38,655 nucleotides of DNA. Origin: Pelagibacteraceae bacterium AG-447-N18 (lineage in GTDB: Bacteria > Pseudomonadota > Alphaproteobacteria > Pelagibacterales > Pelagibacteraceae). The stretch lies in the NCBI GenBank assembly GCA_003212275.1, contig QCQE01000011.1, forward strand, positions 1 through 38,655. The letters are read 5' to 3'. Each line of letters opens with the position of its first letter. The stretch's first letter is position 1. The notes under the pieces are model-generated. The model did no database searches and was not told the origin of the DNA. It worked only from the letters and a program-made list of their open reading frames with translations. Shown here one piece after another: positions 7,147 through 15,086 of the stretch. The position numbers and the translations under genes were made by a program.

Positions 7147-10100
7147 ATGATGAAATTTTTTAAAATTTTTTCTTTATTATTTTTGTTATCATTTAGTAAT
7201 AATGTGAATGCAAAACCTGTGCCACCCGGTGCAGGTGGTGGTGACGTTGCCGCTAACATATTATTTTTAGTCGATAGTTCTGCCAGCATGGGAAGGTGGA
7301 TAGGAGGTGATGGTATTGGCCCAGTTGCAGGGGTTGCTTACGACTCGCAAAATAGAATTCTATTTTCACAATATTCACGACGAACTGCAGGTGCAATTAT
7401 AAGGTACACTGCTAATGGGAGAAGAGATAATTCATTTAGACCTATTAGGGCGATCCCAAGAGCAGGATGTACACAATTCAATGATAATAGTGCCCATACC
7501 GGTAGGCGTCTTCAAAGACAGAGAAAAGCTGCTCATGTAGAGTTTGTAGAAAACCTAGACTCCGTCAGTTTTGATGAGAGCGTAATTTTTTTTCATAGTC
7601 AGGAGAGAAATACTAGAGGTTATATATTTGGCTTTTCAGAAGATGGCAGAAGATGTTTAATTGCCTTAAGAGCACCTGGTGGTATGAGTTACAACGGCTT
7701 TGACATACAGGAGGTTGGAGGTGTTCCTTACTTATTTGCAGCAGGCGGTGGTCGAAGAGCTTTTGGTTTTTTTATGTCATGTAATCTTGAAACCTTTGTA
7801 TGTAATGAACAAAATATAACCGACACAAGAAGTGTTACACGATGGGCAGGAAGACTTAGTGTTAATAATGAAGGTACGATGGTTTATTTTTCTAATAGAT
7901 TACAAAATAATCTTGAAGGATATGCTCTTACTCAAAGTGGTGATGCATTTACTCTAGGAACTCGACAAAGACAATGTACTGCAACAAATGCTCCAAATTT
8001 AACTTCTGAATTAGCAATTCCTTTTGGTGTGGAAGTTTCACCAGCAGATAGTAGCATAGTTTATACTACTTCTGTTTTTTCTCACGCAATACAAAAAATT
8101 CAAATATCAAACTCTACTACCAATTCTTGTACAATCATCACTGGAGTAGGTTCAGGTTCAAGAACAAATCTTTCAAATGAGGGAAGCGCAAATGCTTTGG
8201 ATGCTGATAATGTGGGTTTTAATCAACCACATGCTCTTGGCATAGGTTATAATGCAGCTGATAATAGATACCTGTTGTTAACAGGAACCGCTAGGGGTTA
8301 CATAGACGAATTTCATGAAGATAAATTCACCGCTATTGCTCGAAATACAACTTGGGTTCAACAAATGGGGGGACCAAGAATTAGAAGATGGGATGGAGTT
8401 AAATCTGCAATTAACGCAATCGTTAACGACACTACATTAACAACAGGTGCTTATTTTGGCTTTGGTCATTGGAACGCTGGTGAACATGGTCGTTCAAGAA
8501 CTGCCGCTATGGGAGGGCGTCATTGTCATAGAACCAATGATTGTACTTACTATCAAGGTTGGAATGGAGATCATCCAGAGGGTACAAGTATACAATGTAA
8601 TCGGGACTCGTGTTTAAATGTAGCCGTAAGCCCAAGGGGATCTGATCAAATTATGGATGTAATGGCTCCTTTAGGAATGGCCTGGGGTACGGATGCAAAT
8701 GCTTTTTCTCAAATTGCTGAAGATTATTTTATGGATCCAGATGCTGGAGGAAAAATCTTAAATCCAGATGCTGATTGTCAGATAAATTATGTAATTGTAA
8801 TTGGAGATGGAGCCATGAGGAACACTGGGCTGCTCGGTGATACTCAGAGGGGTTTTGCTGCTGAAAGAATGGCACGATTAAGAGAACAAGGGGTAAAATC
8901 TCTTTATGTAGCTTATGGAGGTGGAATTAATGGTACAAGTTTAAATAGATTTCATGAACTTTCAAGAATAGGCACTAGTACATTACCAGCTGGAACAACT
9001 GCACAAGAATGTATTGATGATGAGGATTGTGAAAGAGCAATTGTAGCCAGAACACCTGAAAGGTTAAAAACTGTTTTAACTTCTAAGATAAGACAAATTA
9101 TTGCTGATAAACTAGCGTTCACTGCGCCGTCAATTACAGCAACAATCGAGGAAGGTGGATCTTTATACCAAGCACAATTTGGTTACGAACAATTTGGTGA
9201 ATGGCAAGGTAGAATTTTACGTAAAAAACTACTTAGCCCTGCTCAGTGTCCTGATACTAATGAAGATTGTGTTGAACATAATACTTTACCAGGAAATCCA
9301 CATAAGAACTGGGACTCATCATTAATGATCAGAAGACAATCAACACCAGGTGGTGCAGATGATGGTAGAAATATTTGGACAGCTATGCCAGGAGCTCCTT
9401 ATCTTGGAAACTGGGATAACTTTACTCAAGACCAATCAACAGCAATAACAAATTTATTCAATTTATTGGGATATGAAGTTGATGATTATCACACTAGTAC
9501 GTCAAATTGTTCTGATATTGGTAGTGACGCCACTGATGGTGATGAAACTATAGGTTTGATTAATTTTATGAAAGGTAATGATTATTTTGATTATGATGGC
9601 GATTGTGTTGTTAGTGAAGTAAGGGACCATGTAATGGGTGACGTATATCACTCGCAACTTGTAGAGGTAGGCCCGCCAGACATGAATTTAAATTTTACAT
9701 CTTTTAACGAGGAGGCATATCATAGGTCAACAAGAGGTTATGCGCGTTTTAAAGTGGAACAAGCAAAAAGACTAAACGTAATTTATGCAGGTGCAAACTC
9801 AGGAATACTTCATGCAATTGCAGCTAAAAGTGGAAATGGGTATCAAGGTGGTGAAGAGATATGGGGCTTTATACCTCCTTTTGTTGCAGCAAAACTTCCA
9901 CAAATAATAAATCCAGAATATGATAAATCTTCTGGGGGTGGAACTAACCCAATTTTTGGAGTTGATGGCTCTCCTGTGATACACGATGCATTTATAAGGG
10001 GATATAATTTTAGAGGAGAATTAGAAGGTAGTAGAAGTTGGCGTACTTTATTATTCATTCCTTATGGAAGAGGTGGCGCAGGCTTCTCTTTACTTGATGT

Positions 10101-11997
10101 AACAGATCCAATCCCATCAGGAACCAGAGGTCCGATTCATATGGTTTCGGTATTTAATGATAGAATTAACAACAGAGTGTTGGTTGCCGATGTGCTTGGC
10201 AGAATATCTGCTATTGAATATAATTCTACCTCATCCAGTTTAATGAATTCTTCCGAGGGAGAAGTGGCTACAGATAACTATAATGACGCTAGAGAAAAAA
10301 CAGAATTAGATCCTAATGATGCTGACTATGATGCTGATGCACTTACAAATATAGCAGTATGTAGTACAGCTTCTGATTTTAGAACTACTGGAACAGCATC
10401 TTGTTATAGAGGTAACACTTTTTATTTCCCCGATCTTGTTTTAGATTATCCAACTGGTGAAGAAATTCCTCAAACAGTTTTAGGGGCAGTGAAATTAAAA
10501 GATGGTGTCCCTGAACCTATCAGTATTACAAGTGCACAAATGTCTGATGATGGCTCTGGAGGGTCTGTTTTAAAAGTTGTGTTTAAAAATGAACAAGTTT
10601 TTAATGCTAATCCATCTGATGAAGAGCCAACATTATCAGATGATATAAGTGTAAGAGCGTGTATTGGAGGGTCAGGTATAGACCCAGCTTACGATTATTC
10701 TAGGTTAGGAGAAACCTGGTCTACTCCAAAAATTGTTAGAATGCCATCAAGTTCTGGTTCATCAAATATTGGAACAGATAGATATGTTGCGATCATGGGT
10801 GCTGGAATGTCCAAGGGAGATGCTTGTGCTGGATCAGCTTTATTTGTGATCGATTTAGAGGGTCATATGGATGGTATGCCTGGTAGAATATATGGTTCTG
10901 AAATCAATGGAGGTCCAATAAATATAGTAGATACAACACCTAACGGTATTTTATCAGGGGATGTATTGGTTGAAACCAATAACGGAAGTAATATTCCTAA
11001 CGCTATACCTGCTGCCCCACTGGTAATTACTCCCGATACTGCACCAGGAGTTCCTTGGAGAGGTGCATTAGTTTATGTAAATGATCTTGAAGGCAAAATT
11101 ACAAAAATAAATTTAACCAATAACACAAAAGGATTGAATGATCTTGGAAATTTATCGTCTGGTGTAACAGAGTTATATGATCAAACGACACTTTTTAGGT
11201 TGGGTTCTACAAGAGAAAATGCAAGATACTCATTTTTTTCAATGGAAGCTGGATTAGGAGTAACTGATAAATCGTTTTGGTTATTTGGCTCAACAGGAAA
11301 TTTTATTGACTTAGGGGGAAAAAGTTCTGAATTAGATAATATTTTATATGGCGTCCAAGATAAACACTTTCCCTATTGGAAGCATTTAAATGGAGTAACA
11401 GTTCCAAAGATTGTTATGAATCCTGGAAATGAACCAATGGAAATAAATCCTGACTTTTTACGATTGGCACATGAAGGAGCTGACAAAGCAAGTAACGTAG
11501 GGAATGCATTTAATTGTGTTAACGTTTCTGGAGATACAGATGGAGACAATTGTCCAATACCAGATACAGCCGATGCTTGGGTAATACATTTGGAAAAAAA
11601 TCAAAATAATGCTTTCTTATCCCCAAGAACTTTTAGAAAAGCATCAGCGCCACCAACTTTATTTAAAGGAATAGTTTATTATCCTATATACCAACCACCA
11701 CCAGGCTCTGCTCCATGTGCTCAAGGGCATTCATTCATTTGTGCTGCTGATGATGAATGTGGAACTAATAGCTCGGAATTATTAAAGCTTGAAACTCCAG
11801 GGGATGTAAACAATCCTGGTAAGAACGCATGCGCTTATGTGAGTGAAGGTGTGCTGTCTGAGTTAGTTGTTTTTGGTGACAAACTCTTTGCCAATGTTGC
11901 TGGTCCCTCCGAAGATGAAAGTACTTTATTCTCTGTTTTCTCAGTACCAGGAGAAATTTTATCTAACAAAGGTGGATGGAGAGATAGTGGTTTCTAA
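7147..11997 (+). CDS. pilY1: PilY1-like type IV pilus tip adhesin with vWA and C-terminal beta-propeller
   Basis: This 1616-residue secreted protein has a signal peptide cleaved near VNA-K (residue 22). A von Willebrand A (MIDAS) motif DSSAS lies at 43-47, and the rest of the vWA-like region resumes only at about 400-620 (WDGVKSAIN; YVIVIGDGA near 548). Between them are about 350 residues of propeller-like sequence. The C-terminal half has the PilC/PilY1 propeller hallmarks: RLNVIYAGANSGILHAI, EEIWGFIPP, a VDGSPVIHD block and a WRTLLFIPYGRGG block. Acidic loops DYDGD (about 814) and DTDGD (about 1462) look calcium-binding. Known PilY1 proteins sit at the pilus tip and act in adhesion, mechanosensing and pilus biogenesis. 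The start is ATG 7147 or the adjacent ATG 7150. It follows the minor pilins that would prime it. Confidence 0.9.
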   Translation: MMKFFKIFSLLFLLSFSNNVNAKPVPPGAGGGDVAANILFLVDSSASMGRWIGGDGIGPVAGVAYDSQNRILFSQYSRRTAGAIIRYTANGRRDNSFRPIRAIPRAGCTQFNDNSAHTGRRLQRQRKAAHVEFVENLDSVSFDESVIFFHSQERNTRGYIFGFSEDGRRCLIALRAPGGMSYNGFDIQEVGGVPYLFAAGGGRRAFGFFMSCNLETFVCNEQNITDTRSVTRWAGRLSVNNEGTMVYFSNRLQNNLEGYALTQSGDAFTLGTRQRQCTATNAPNLTSELAIPFGVEVSPADSSIVYTTSVFSHAIQKIQISNSTTNSCTIITGVGSGSRTNLSNEGSANALDADNVGFNQPHALGIGYNAADNRYLLLTGTARGYIDEFHEDKFTAIARNTTWVQQMGGPRIRRWDGVKSAINAIVNDTTLTTGAYFGFGHWNAGEHGRSRTAAMGGRHCHRTNDCTYYQGWNGDHPEGTSIQCNRDSCLNVAVSPRGSDQIMDVMAPLGMAWGTDANAFSQIAEDYFMDPDAGGKILNPDADCQINYVIVIGDGAMRNTGLLGDTQRGFAAERMARLREQGVKSLYVAYGGGINGTSLNRFHELSRIGTSTLPAGTTAQECIDDEDCERAIVARTPERLKTVLTSKIRQIIADKLAFTAPSITATIEEGGSLYQAQFGYEQFGEWQGRILRKKLLSPAQCPDTNEDCVEHNTLPGNPHKNWDSSLMIRRQSTPGGADDGRNIWTAMPGAPYLGNWDNFTQDQSTAITNLFNLLGYEVDDYHTSTSNCSDIGSDATDGDETIGLINFMKGNDYFDYDGDCVVSEVRDHVMGDVYHSQLVEVGPPDMNLNFTSFNEEAYHRSTRGYARFKVEQAKRLNVIYAGANSGILHAIAAKSGNGYQGGEEIWGFIPPFVAAKLPQIINPEYDKSSGGGTNPIFGVDGSPVIHDAFIRGYNFRGELEGSRSWRTLLFIPYGRGGAGFSLLDVTDPIPSGTRGPIHMVSVFNDRINNRVLVADVLGRISAIEYNSTSSSLMNSSEGEVATDNYNDAREKTELDPNDADYDADALTNIAVCSTASDFRTTGTASCYRGNTFYFPDLVLDYPTGEEIPQTVLGAVKLKDGVPEPISITSAQMSDDGSGGSVLKVVFKNEQVFNANPSDEEPTLSDDISVRACIGGSGIDPAYDYSRLGETWSTPKIVRMPSSSGSSNIGTDRYVAIMGAGMSKGDACAGSALFVIDLEGHMDGMPGRIYGSEINGGPINIVDTTPNGILSGDVLVETNNGSNIPNAIPAAPLVITPDTAPGVPWRGALVYVNDLEGKITKINLTNNTKGLNDLGNLSSGVTELYDQTTLFRLGSTRENARYSFFSMEAGLGVTDKSFWLFGSTGNFIDLGGKSSELDNILYGVQDKHFPYWKHLNGVTVPKIVMNPGNEPMEINPDFLRLAHEGADKASNVGNAFNCVNVSGDTDGDNCPIPDTADAWVIHLEKNQNNAFLSPRTFRKASAPPTLFKGIVYYPIYQPPPGSAPCAQGHSFICAADDECGTNSSELLKLETPGDVNNPGKNACAYVSEGVLSELVVFGDKLFANVAGPSEDESTLFSVFSVPGEILSNKGGWRDSGF

Positions 11998-12027
11998 AAA
12001 ATTCTGAAAAGAAATAATCCTTTATTA

Positions 12028-12792
12028 TTAATTTAAATATAAAATAATTTTATCAAGTAACAATAAATATAATACACATCCTAATATGAGATAAGGTCCA
12101 AAAGGAATTTGTGATGACAAATTTTTGGATTTATTTATCAAACTTGGTATCGCTGATACTAAAGCGATAAAGGATGAAAAAAATAATATGAAAGGAATTG
12201 ATATCCACCCAAACCAAAAACCAATTGCTGACAAAAGTTTAGCATCTCCCAAACCCATACCTTCTTTATTTCTTAATCTTTTATAAATAAAAATTATCAT
12301 CCATATAATTAAATAACCAGCAACACCTCCTACTAATGAATTTAAAAAATTTGGAAATAGATATTGATTTAAATTTGGATCGAAACTTTTAAACAACCCT
12401 ATGGCCATTAATGGAAAAGTTAGCTCATTTGGAATTATAAAATGTTTAAGATCAATGAAAAATATGATGACGAAGAAAATAGATAAGATAAAAAAAAGAA
12501 GGGTTGTAAATGACAAACCGAATAAATAAAAAAACCATACAAAGCTCAAAGCACAGATAAGTTCTACCAATAGATATTTAATATTTATCTTGACTGAGCA
12601 GTCTCTACATTTAGCTTTTAAGAGCACATACGAGAATATCGGAATGTTATCATACCATCTAATTGGTTTTTTGCAGCTTGGGCAATATGATCTACCTTTG
12701 GCAACACCCATATTATTTGGTAATCTGTGAATACATACGTTACTAAAACTTCCCCATATACTTCCGAGGATAAATACTATAAAATAAGACAC
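12028..12792 (-). CDS. pilD: Prepilin leader peptidase / N-methyltransferase PilD
   Basis: This 254-residue polytopic inner-membrane aspartic protease would cleave the leaders of all the pilins in this window and methylate the new N-terminus. The N-terminal GSFxNVCIHRLP motif, two zinc CxxC pairs (Cys37/40 and Cys62/65) and both catalytic aspartates (Asp114 in FFIDLKHF and Asp183 in GLGDAKLL) are present, so the enzyme looks bifunctional and intact. It is transcribed toward pilY1, with 30 bp between the two stops and no convincing terminator between them. It is the only pilus gene on the minus strand. Confidence 0.95.
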   Translation of the reverse strand: MSYFIVFILGSIWGSFSNVCIHRLPNNMGVAKGRSYCPSCKKPIRWYDNIPIFSYVLLKAKCRDCSVKINIKYLLVELICALSFVWFFYLFGLSFTTLLFFILSIFFVIIFFIDLKHFIIPNELTFPLMAIGLFKSFDPNLNQYLFPNFLNSLVGGVAGYLIIWMIIFIYKRLRNKEGMGLGDAKLLSAIGFWFGWISIPFILFFSSFIALVSAIPSLINKSKNLSSQIPFGPYLILGCVLYLLLLDKIILYLN

Positions 12793-12810
12793 AATTTATA
12801 GTTTAATTTG

Positions 12811-12880
12811 GGAGGAAAATTCTATGAGTCCATCGATGCAATATTGTATAAACAACATCGCATCCGCTATGTGTAAATAG
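12811..12880 (+). CDS. Possible 18-codon leader peptide with strong Shine-Dalgarno
   Basis: A GGAGG at 12811-12815 lies 8 nt before an ATG at 12824. The ORF encodes MSPSMQYCINNIASAMCK and stops at 12880, 11 bp before the ATG of the GAF-SpoIIE gene. Very few genes in this window have a recognisable ribosome-binding site, so this one stands out. It could be a translated upstream ORF controlling the phosphatase gene, or a real micro-peptide. Chance is possible given its length. Confidence 0.4.
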
Positions 12881-12891
12881 AAATTTGGCGC

Positions 12892-14241
12892 ATGAATCGT
12901 GATTTCCATTATAATCAAAATTATCAAAAAATTAATGAATATCAATTTATAAATAACATGTTTTTTGGCGCAAAAAAAAAGGAAACAACTAAAGTAGATG
13001 ATACTACCAGTAAAGATTTAGAATTAGTTACAAAAATGAATCATGATCTAGCTAAGTCGTTAGATCTAAAAGAAACTTTAAGCAATTCCCTAGAATTAAT
13101 TATAAAAAGAATAAATGCACAAGCTGCGAATATTTTTTTAATTGATGACAAAAACCAGTCTTTTCAATGTATTGCATCCAAACATCAAGCATATCTAGAA
13201 GATTTTGAAATTCCTATTACTCAAGGTGTAATGGGCAAAGCTGTAGTATTAAAAAAATGCATAAGAGTAGGTGATGTAAGAAAAGATGTTAGAGAAATTG
13301 CTGAATTTTATTTTGACCTAGATAATAAAACAAATTTTACCACGTACTCTGTTTTATGTTCCCCTTTAATAGTATCAGATGAGTGTATAGGAGTTATTCA
13401 TTGTTTAAATAAAAAAACAAATAATAAATTATTTGAAGAGAACGACAGAAAACTTTTGGAAACTTTATCTGGCCCTGCTGCATTAGCAATTAGAAATGCA
13501 AGAATGGCAAAAGATCTTGTTGATAAGAATAGAATGCAGAAAGAAATAGAAATTGTTGGTGAGATACAAAAAACTTTACTATCTCAAAACCAAAAAGAAA
13601 AATTTCCAATAGCGGGAATAAATATTCCAGCTAAAGTAGTCTCAGGAGATTTTTATAATTTTGCGGAGCTTACAGAAGGAGTTTATGGTTTTGGTGTTGC
13701 AGATGTATCTGGTAAAGGAATAAAATCTTCTTTACTTATGTCAAAGGCTTCAAGTCTTTATAGATGTTTAAGCAAAACAAATTTTTCTGCAGCAGAACTT
13801 TTAAATATTTTGAATTCTGAAATATGTGAAACAACATCAAGAGGAATGTTTGTTACAATGTTGATTGGAATTTATGATAGTAATAAAAAAGAACTTACTT
13901 TAGCTAATGCAGGACACGAACCACCTTTAATTTATGATAATGAAGGAAATTTTTCTAATTTTGAAGAAGCTGGTCCACCGTTAGGTATAGCTCCAAAGTT
14001 TAAATTTAAAGAAACAAAAATTAATTTTTCAAATAGTTCAATGTATATTTTTACCGATGGTATTACTGAAATAAAAGATACAAAAGGAAACATGTTAGAG
14101 TCAGATGGATTTAAAAATTATATTAAAAAATATCAACCTATTCCTAATTATGAAAGATTAAACAAGATTGTTGAAGATATTATTAAATCTGGTCGAATAC
14201 AAAAAGATGATTTAACTATTGTTGTGGTTGATGGATCATAA
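12892..14241 (+). CDS. GAF-domain SpoIIE/RsbU-type serine phosphatase
   Basis: This protein of up to 449 residues is cytoplasmic, with no membrane segment. A GAF domain lies at about 55-205 (ending SGPAALAIRNARM), a helical linker at about 205-235, and a PPM/SpoIIE phosphatase domain at 240-449. Metal-binding aspartates are present in SGDFYNF (Asp253) and ADVSGKG (Asp271), and the motifs NAGHEPP, FTDGITE and KDDLT are complete, so it should be catalytic. By family knowledge it dephosphorylates a phospho-serine STAS antagonist; the candidates are the two STAS proteins at 23698-24278. The GAF ligand is unknown. The start may be ATG 12892 or ATG 12958; the first 22 residues are Asn/Tyr-rich and unlike the rest. 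Confidence 0.9.
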   Translation: MNRDFHYNQNYQKINEYQFINNMFFGAKKKETTKVDDTTSKDLELVTKMNHDLAKSLDLKETLSNSLELIIKRINAQAANIFLIDDKNQSFQCIASKHQAYLEDFEIPITQGVMGKAVVLKKCIRVGDVRKDVREIAEFYFDLDNKTNFTTYSVLCSPLIVSDECIGVIHCLNKKTNNKLFEENDRKLLETLSGPAALAIRNARMAKDLVDKNRMQKEIEIVGEIQKTLLSQNQKEKFPIAGINIPAKVVSGDFYNFAELTEGVYGFGVADVSGKGIKSSLLMSKASSLYRCLSKTNFSAAELLNILNSEICETTSRGMFVTMLIGIYDSNKKELTLANAGHEPPLIYDNEGNFSNFEEAGPPLGIAPKFKFKETKINFSNSSMYIFTDGITEIKDTKGNMLESDGFKNYIKKYQPIPNYERLNKIVEDIIKSGRIQKDDLTIVVVDGS

Positions 14242-14253
14242 GTGCATCAATAA

Positions 14254-14556
14254 ATGTTTAGCATCGGAAAAATAATGATACTAATTGGAATAGTTATTAC
14301 TTCTGTTCTATATTGGGCTACAACTAATGTATGTAGATATAATTTTGTCATTGAAAAAAAAACAAATGAAATGAATATTATTGCTGCAGAAATAAAACCA
14401 GAAATTAAATTAGGTAAAGTTTATTATTTTAAAGAACTAAATTGTAATAATATTGAGCTTTCATGGGATTATGAAAGAGTTTTAAGTAATTTAAATACAA
14501 TCTCAGTCATGATCTATCAAGAATTGACAACAGACATCAAAGGAAACCCTAATTAG
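14254..14556 (+). CDS. Small single-pass membrane protein, unknown
   Basis: This 100-residue protein has an N-terminal hydrophobic segment (about residues 4-24, IGKIMILIGIVITSVLYWAT) followed by a soluble domain of about 70 residues with mixed charge and two cysteines. It starts 12 bp after the GAF-SpoIIE stop, so co-transcription is likely. An uncleaved signal anchor with the C-terminus in the periplasm is the simplest topology. I recognise no family. It ends at the large non-coding stretch. Confidence 0.62.
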   Translation: MFSIGKIMILIGIVITSVLYWATTNVCRYNFVIEKKTNEMNIIAAEIKPEIKLGKVYYFKELNCNNIELSWDYERVLSNLNTISVMIYQELTTDIKGNPN

Positions 14557-14743
14557 GATTTAATAAAAAGATTTTTAGAAAAAAATTAATTTTTTTAGAA
14601 AATACAATCTTTAATAGAAAAAAATAAAAAATTTTTAGTTAAACTAGTCAATTTTAAGTTGAAAATATTAAAAAAACTCAATTATTGAAATTTTTATATT
14701 AATAATTGGTTCATAAAGAATAAAATTTAGATTTTTTTCTTTA

Positions 14744-15067
14744 CTCTAACACAAAAATTTTAAACTCTAACACAAATTGCTCAAAATTTTCCAGAATACT
14801 AAAATTGTTGATTTTATTAGATTTTTTAAATTTATAAAAAAAAATTTAACTCTAACACAATCGTAAATTACTCTAACACAATTTAAAAAATTTAATTGTG
14901 TTAGAGTTTATATATTTTACTTAGATATTAAAAAAAAATAAAATTAGCTTAAAAGTCGCTATTTTACTTACTTTTTTAATAAAAAACTCATTTTGAACAT
15001 ATTATATTTGATTTTGTGTTAGACTAAAAGTGATTTTTGTGTTAGAGATTCGTAAATTGTGTTAGAG
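14744..15067. repeat. Eight-copy 11-bp motif array (CTCTAACACAA), inverted halves
   Basis: The motif CTCTAACACAA occurs forward at 14744-14754, 14765-14775, 14850-14860 and 14871-14881. Its complement TTGTGTTAGAG occurs at 14896-14906, 15014-15024 (last base C), 15037-15047 and 15057-15067. Both forward pairs have a start-to-start spacing of exactly 21 bp, and two reverse steps are 23 and 20 bp, about two helical turns, so bound proteins would lie on one face of the DNA. I did not see the motif elsewhere in the window. The last copy ends 19 bp before the pilM-like ATG. An operator array is the likeliest role; origin iterons or a partition site are alternatives. Confidence 0.9.
14870..14907. 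repeat. Perfect 14-bp inverted repeat at the centre of the array
   Basis: ACTCTAACACAATT (14870-14883) and AATTGTGTTAGAGT (14894-14907) are exact reverse complements with a 10-nt AT spacer. They mark the switch point between the forward and reverse copies. The pair could form a hairpin or cruciform, or be a head-to-head protein site. No T-run follows, so it is not a standard terminator. Confidence 0.85.
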
Positions 15068-15086
15068 AAAATATTTATTTTTTGAT

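Larger units (their letters stand above)
14557..15086. promoter_or_regulatory. 530-bp gene-free upstream region of the pilM operon
   Basis: This is the only stretch over 300 bp without a gene. The first part (14557-14743) is very AT-rich with poly-A and poly-T tracts and shows nothing else. The rest holds the eight-copy 11-bp motif array described separately. No ORF of useful length or RNA gene is visible. Because it directly precedes the pilM-pilC operon it should contain that operon's promoter, but no single -35/-10 pair stands out in such AT-rich DNA. Confidence 0.6.

Noticed and set aside
14744..15067. CRISPR array reading of the 11-bp repeats
   Set aside because: Repeats are only 11-12 bp, gaps are 9-107 bp and irregular, orientation flips midway, and no cas gene is present.
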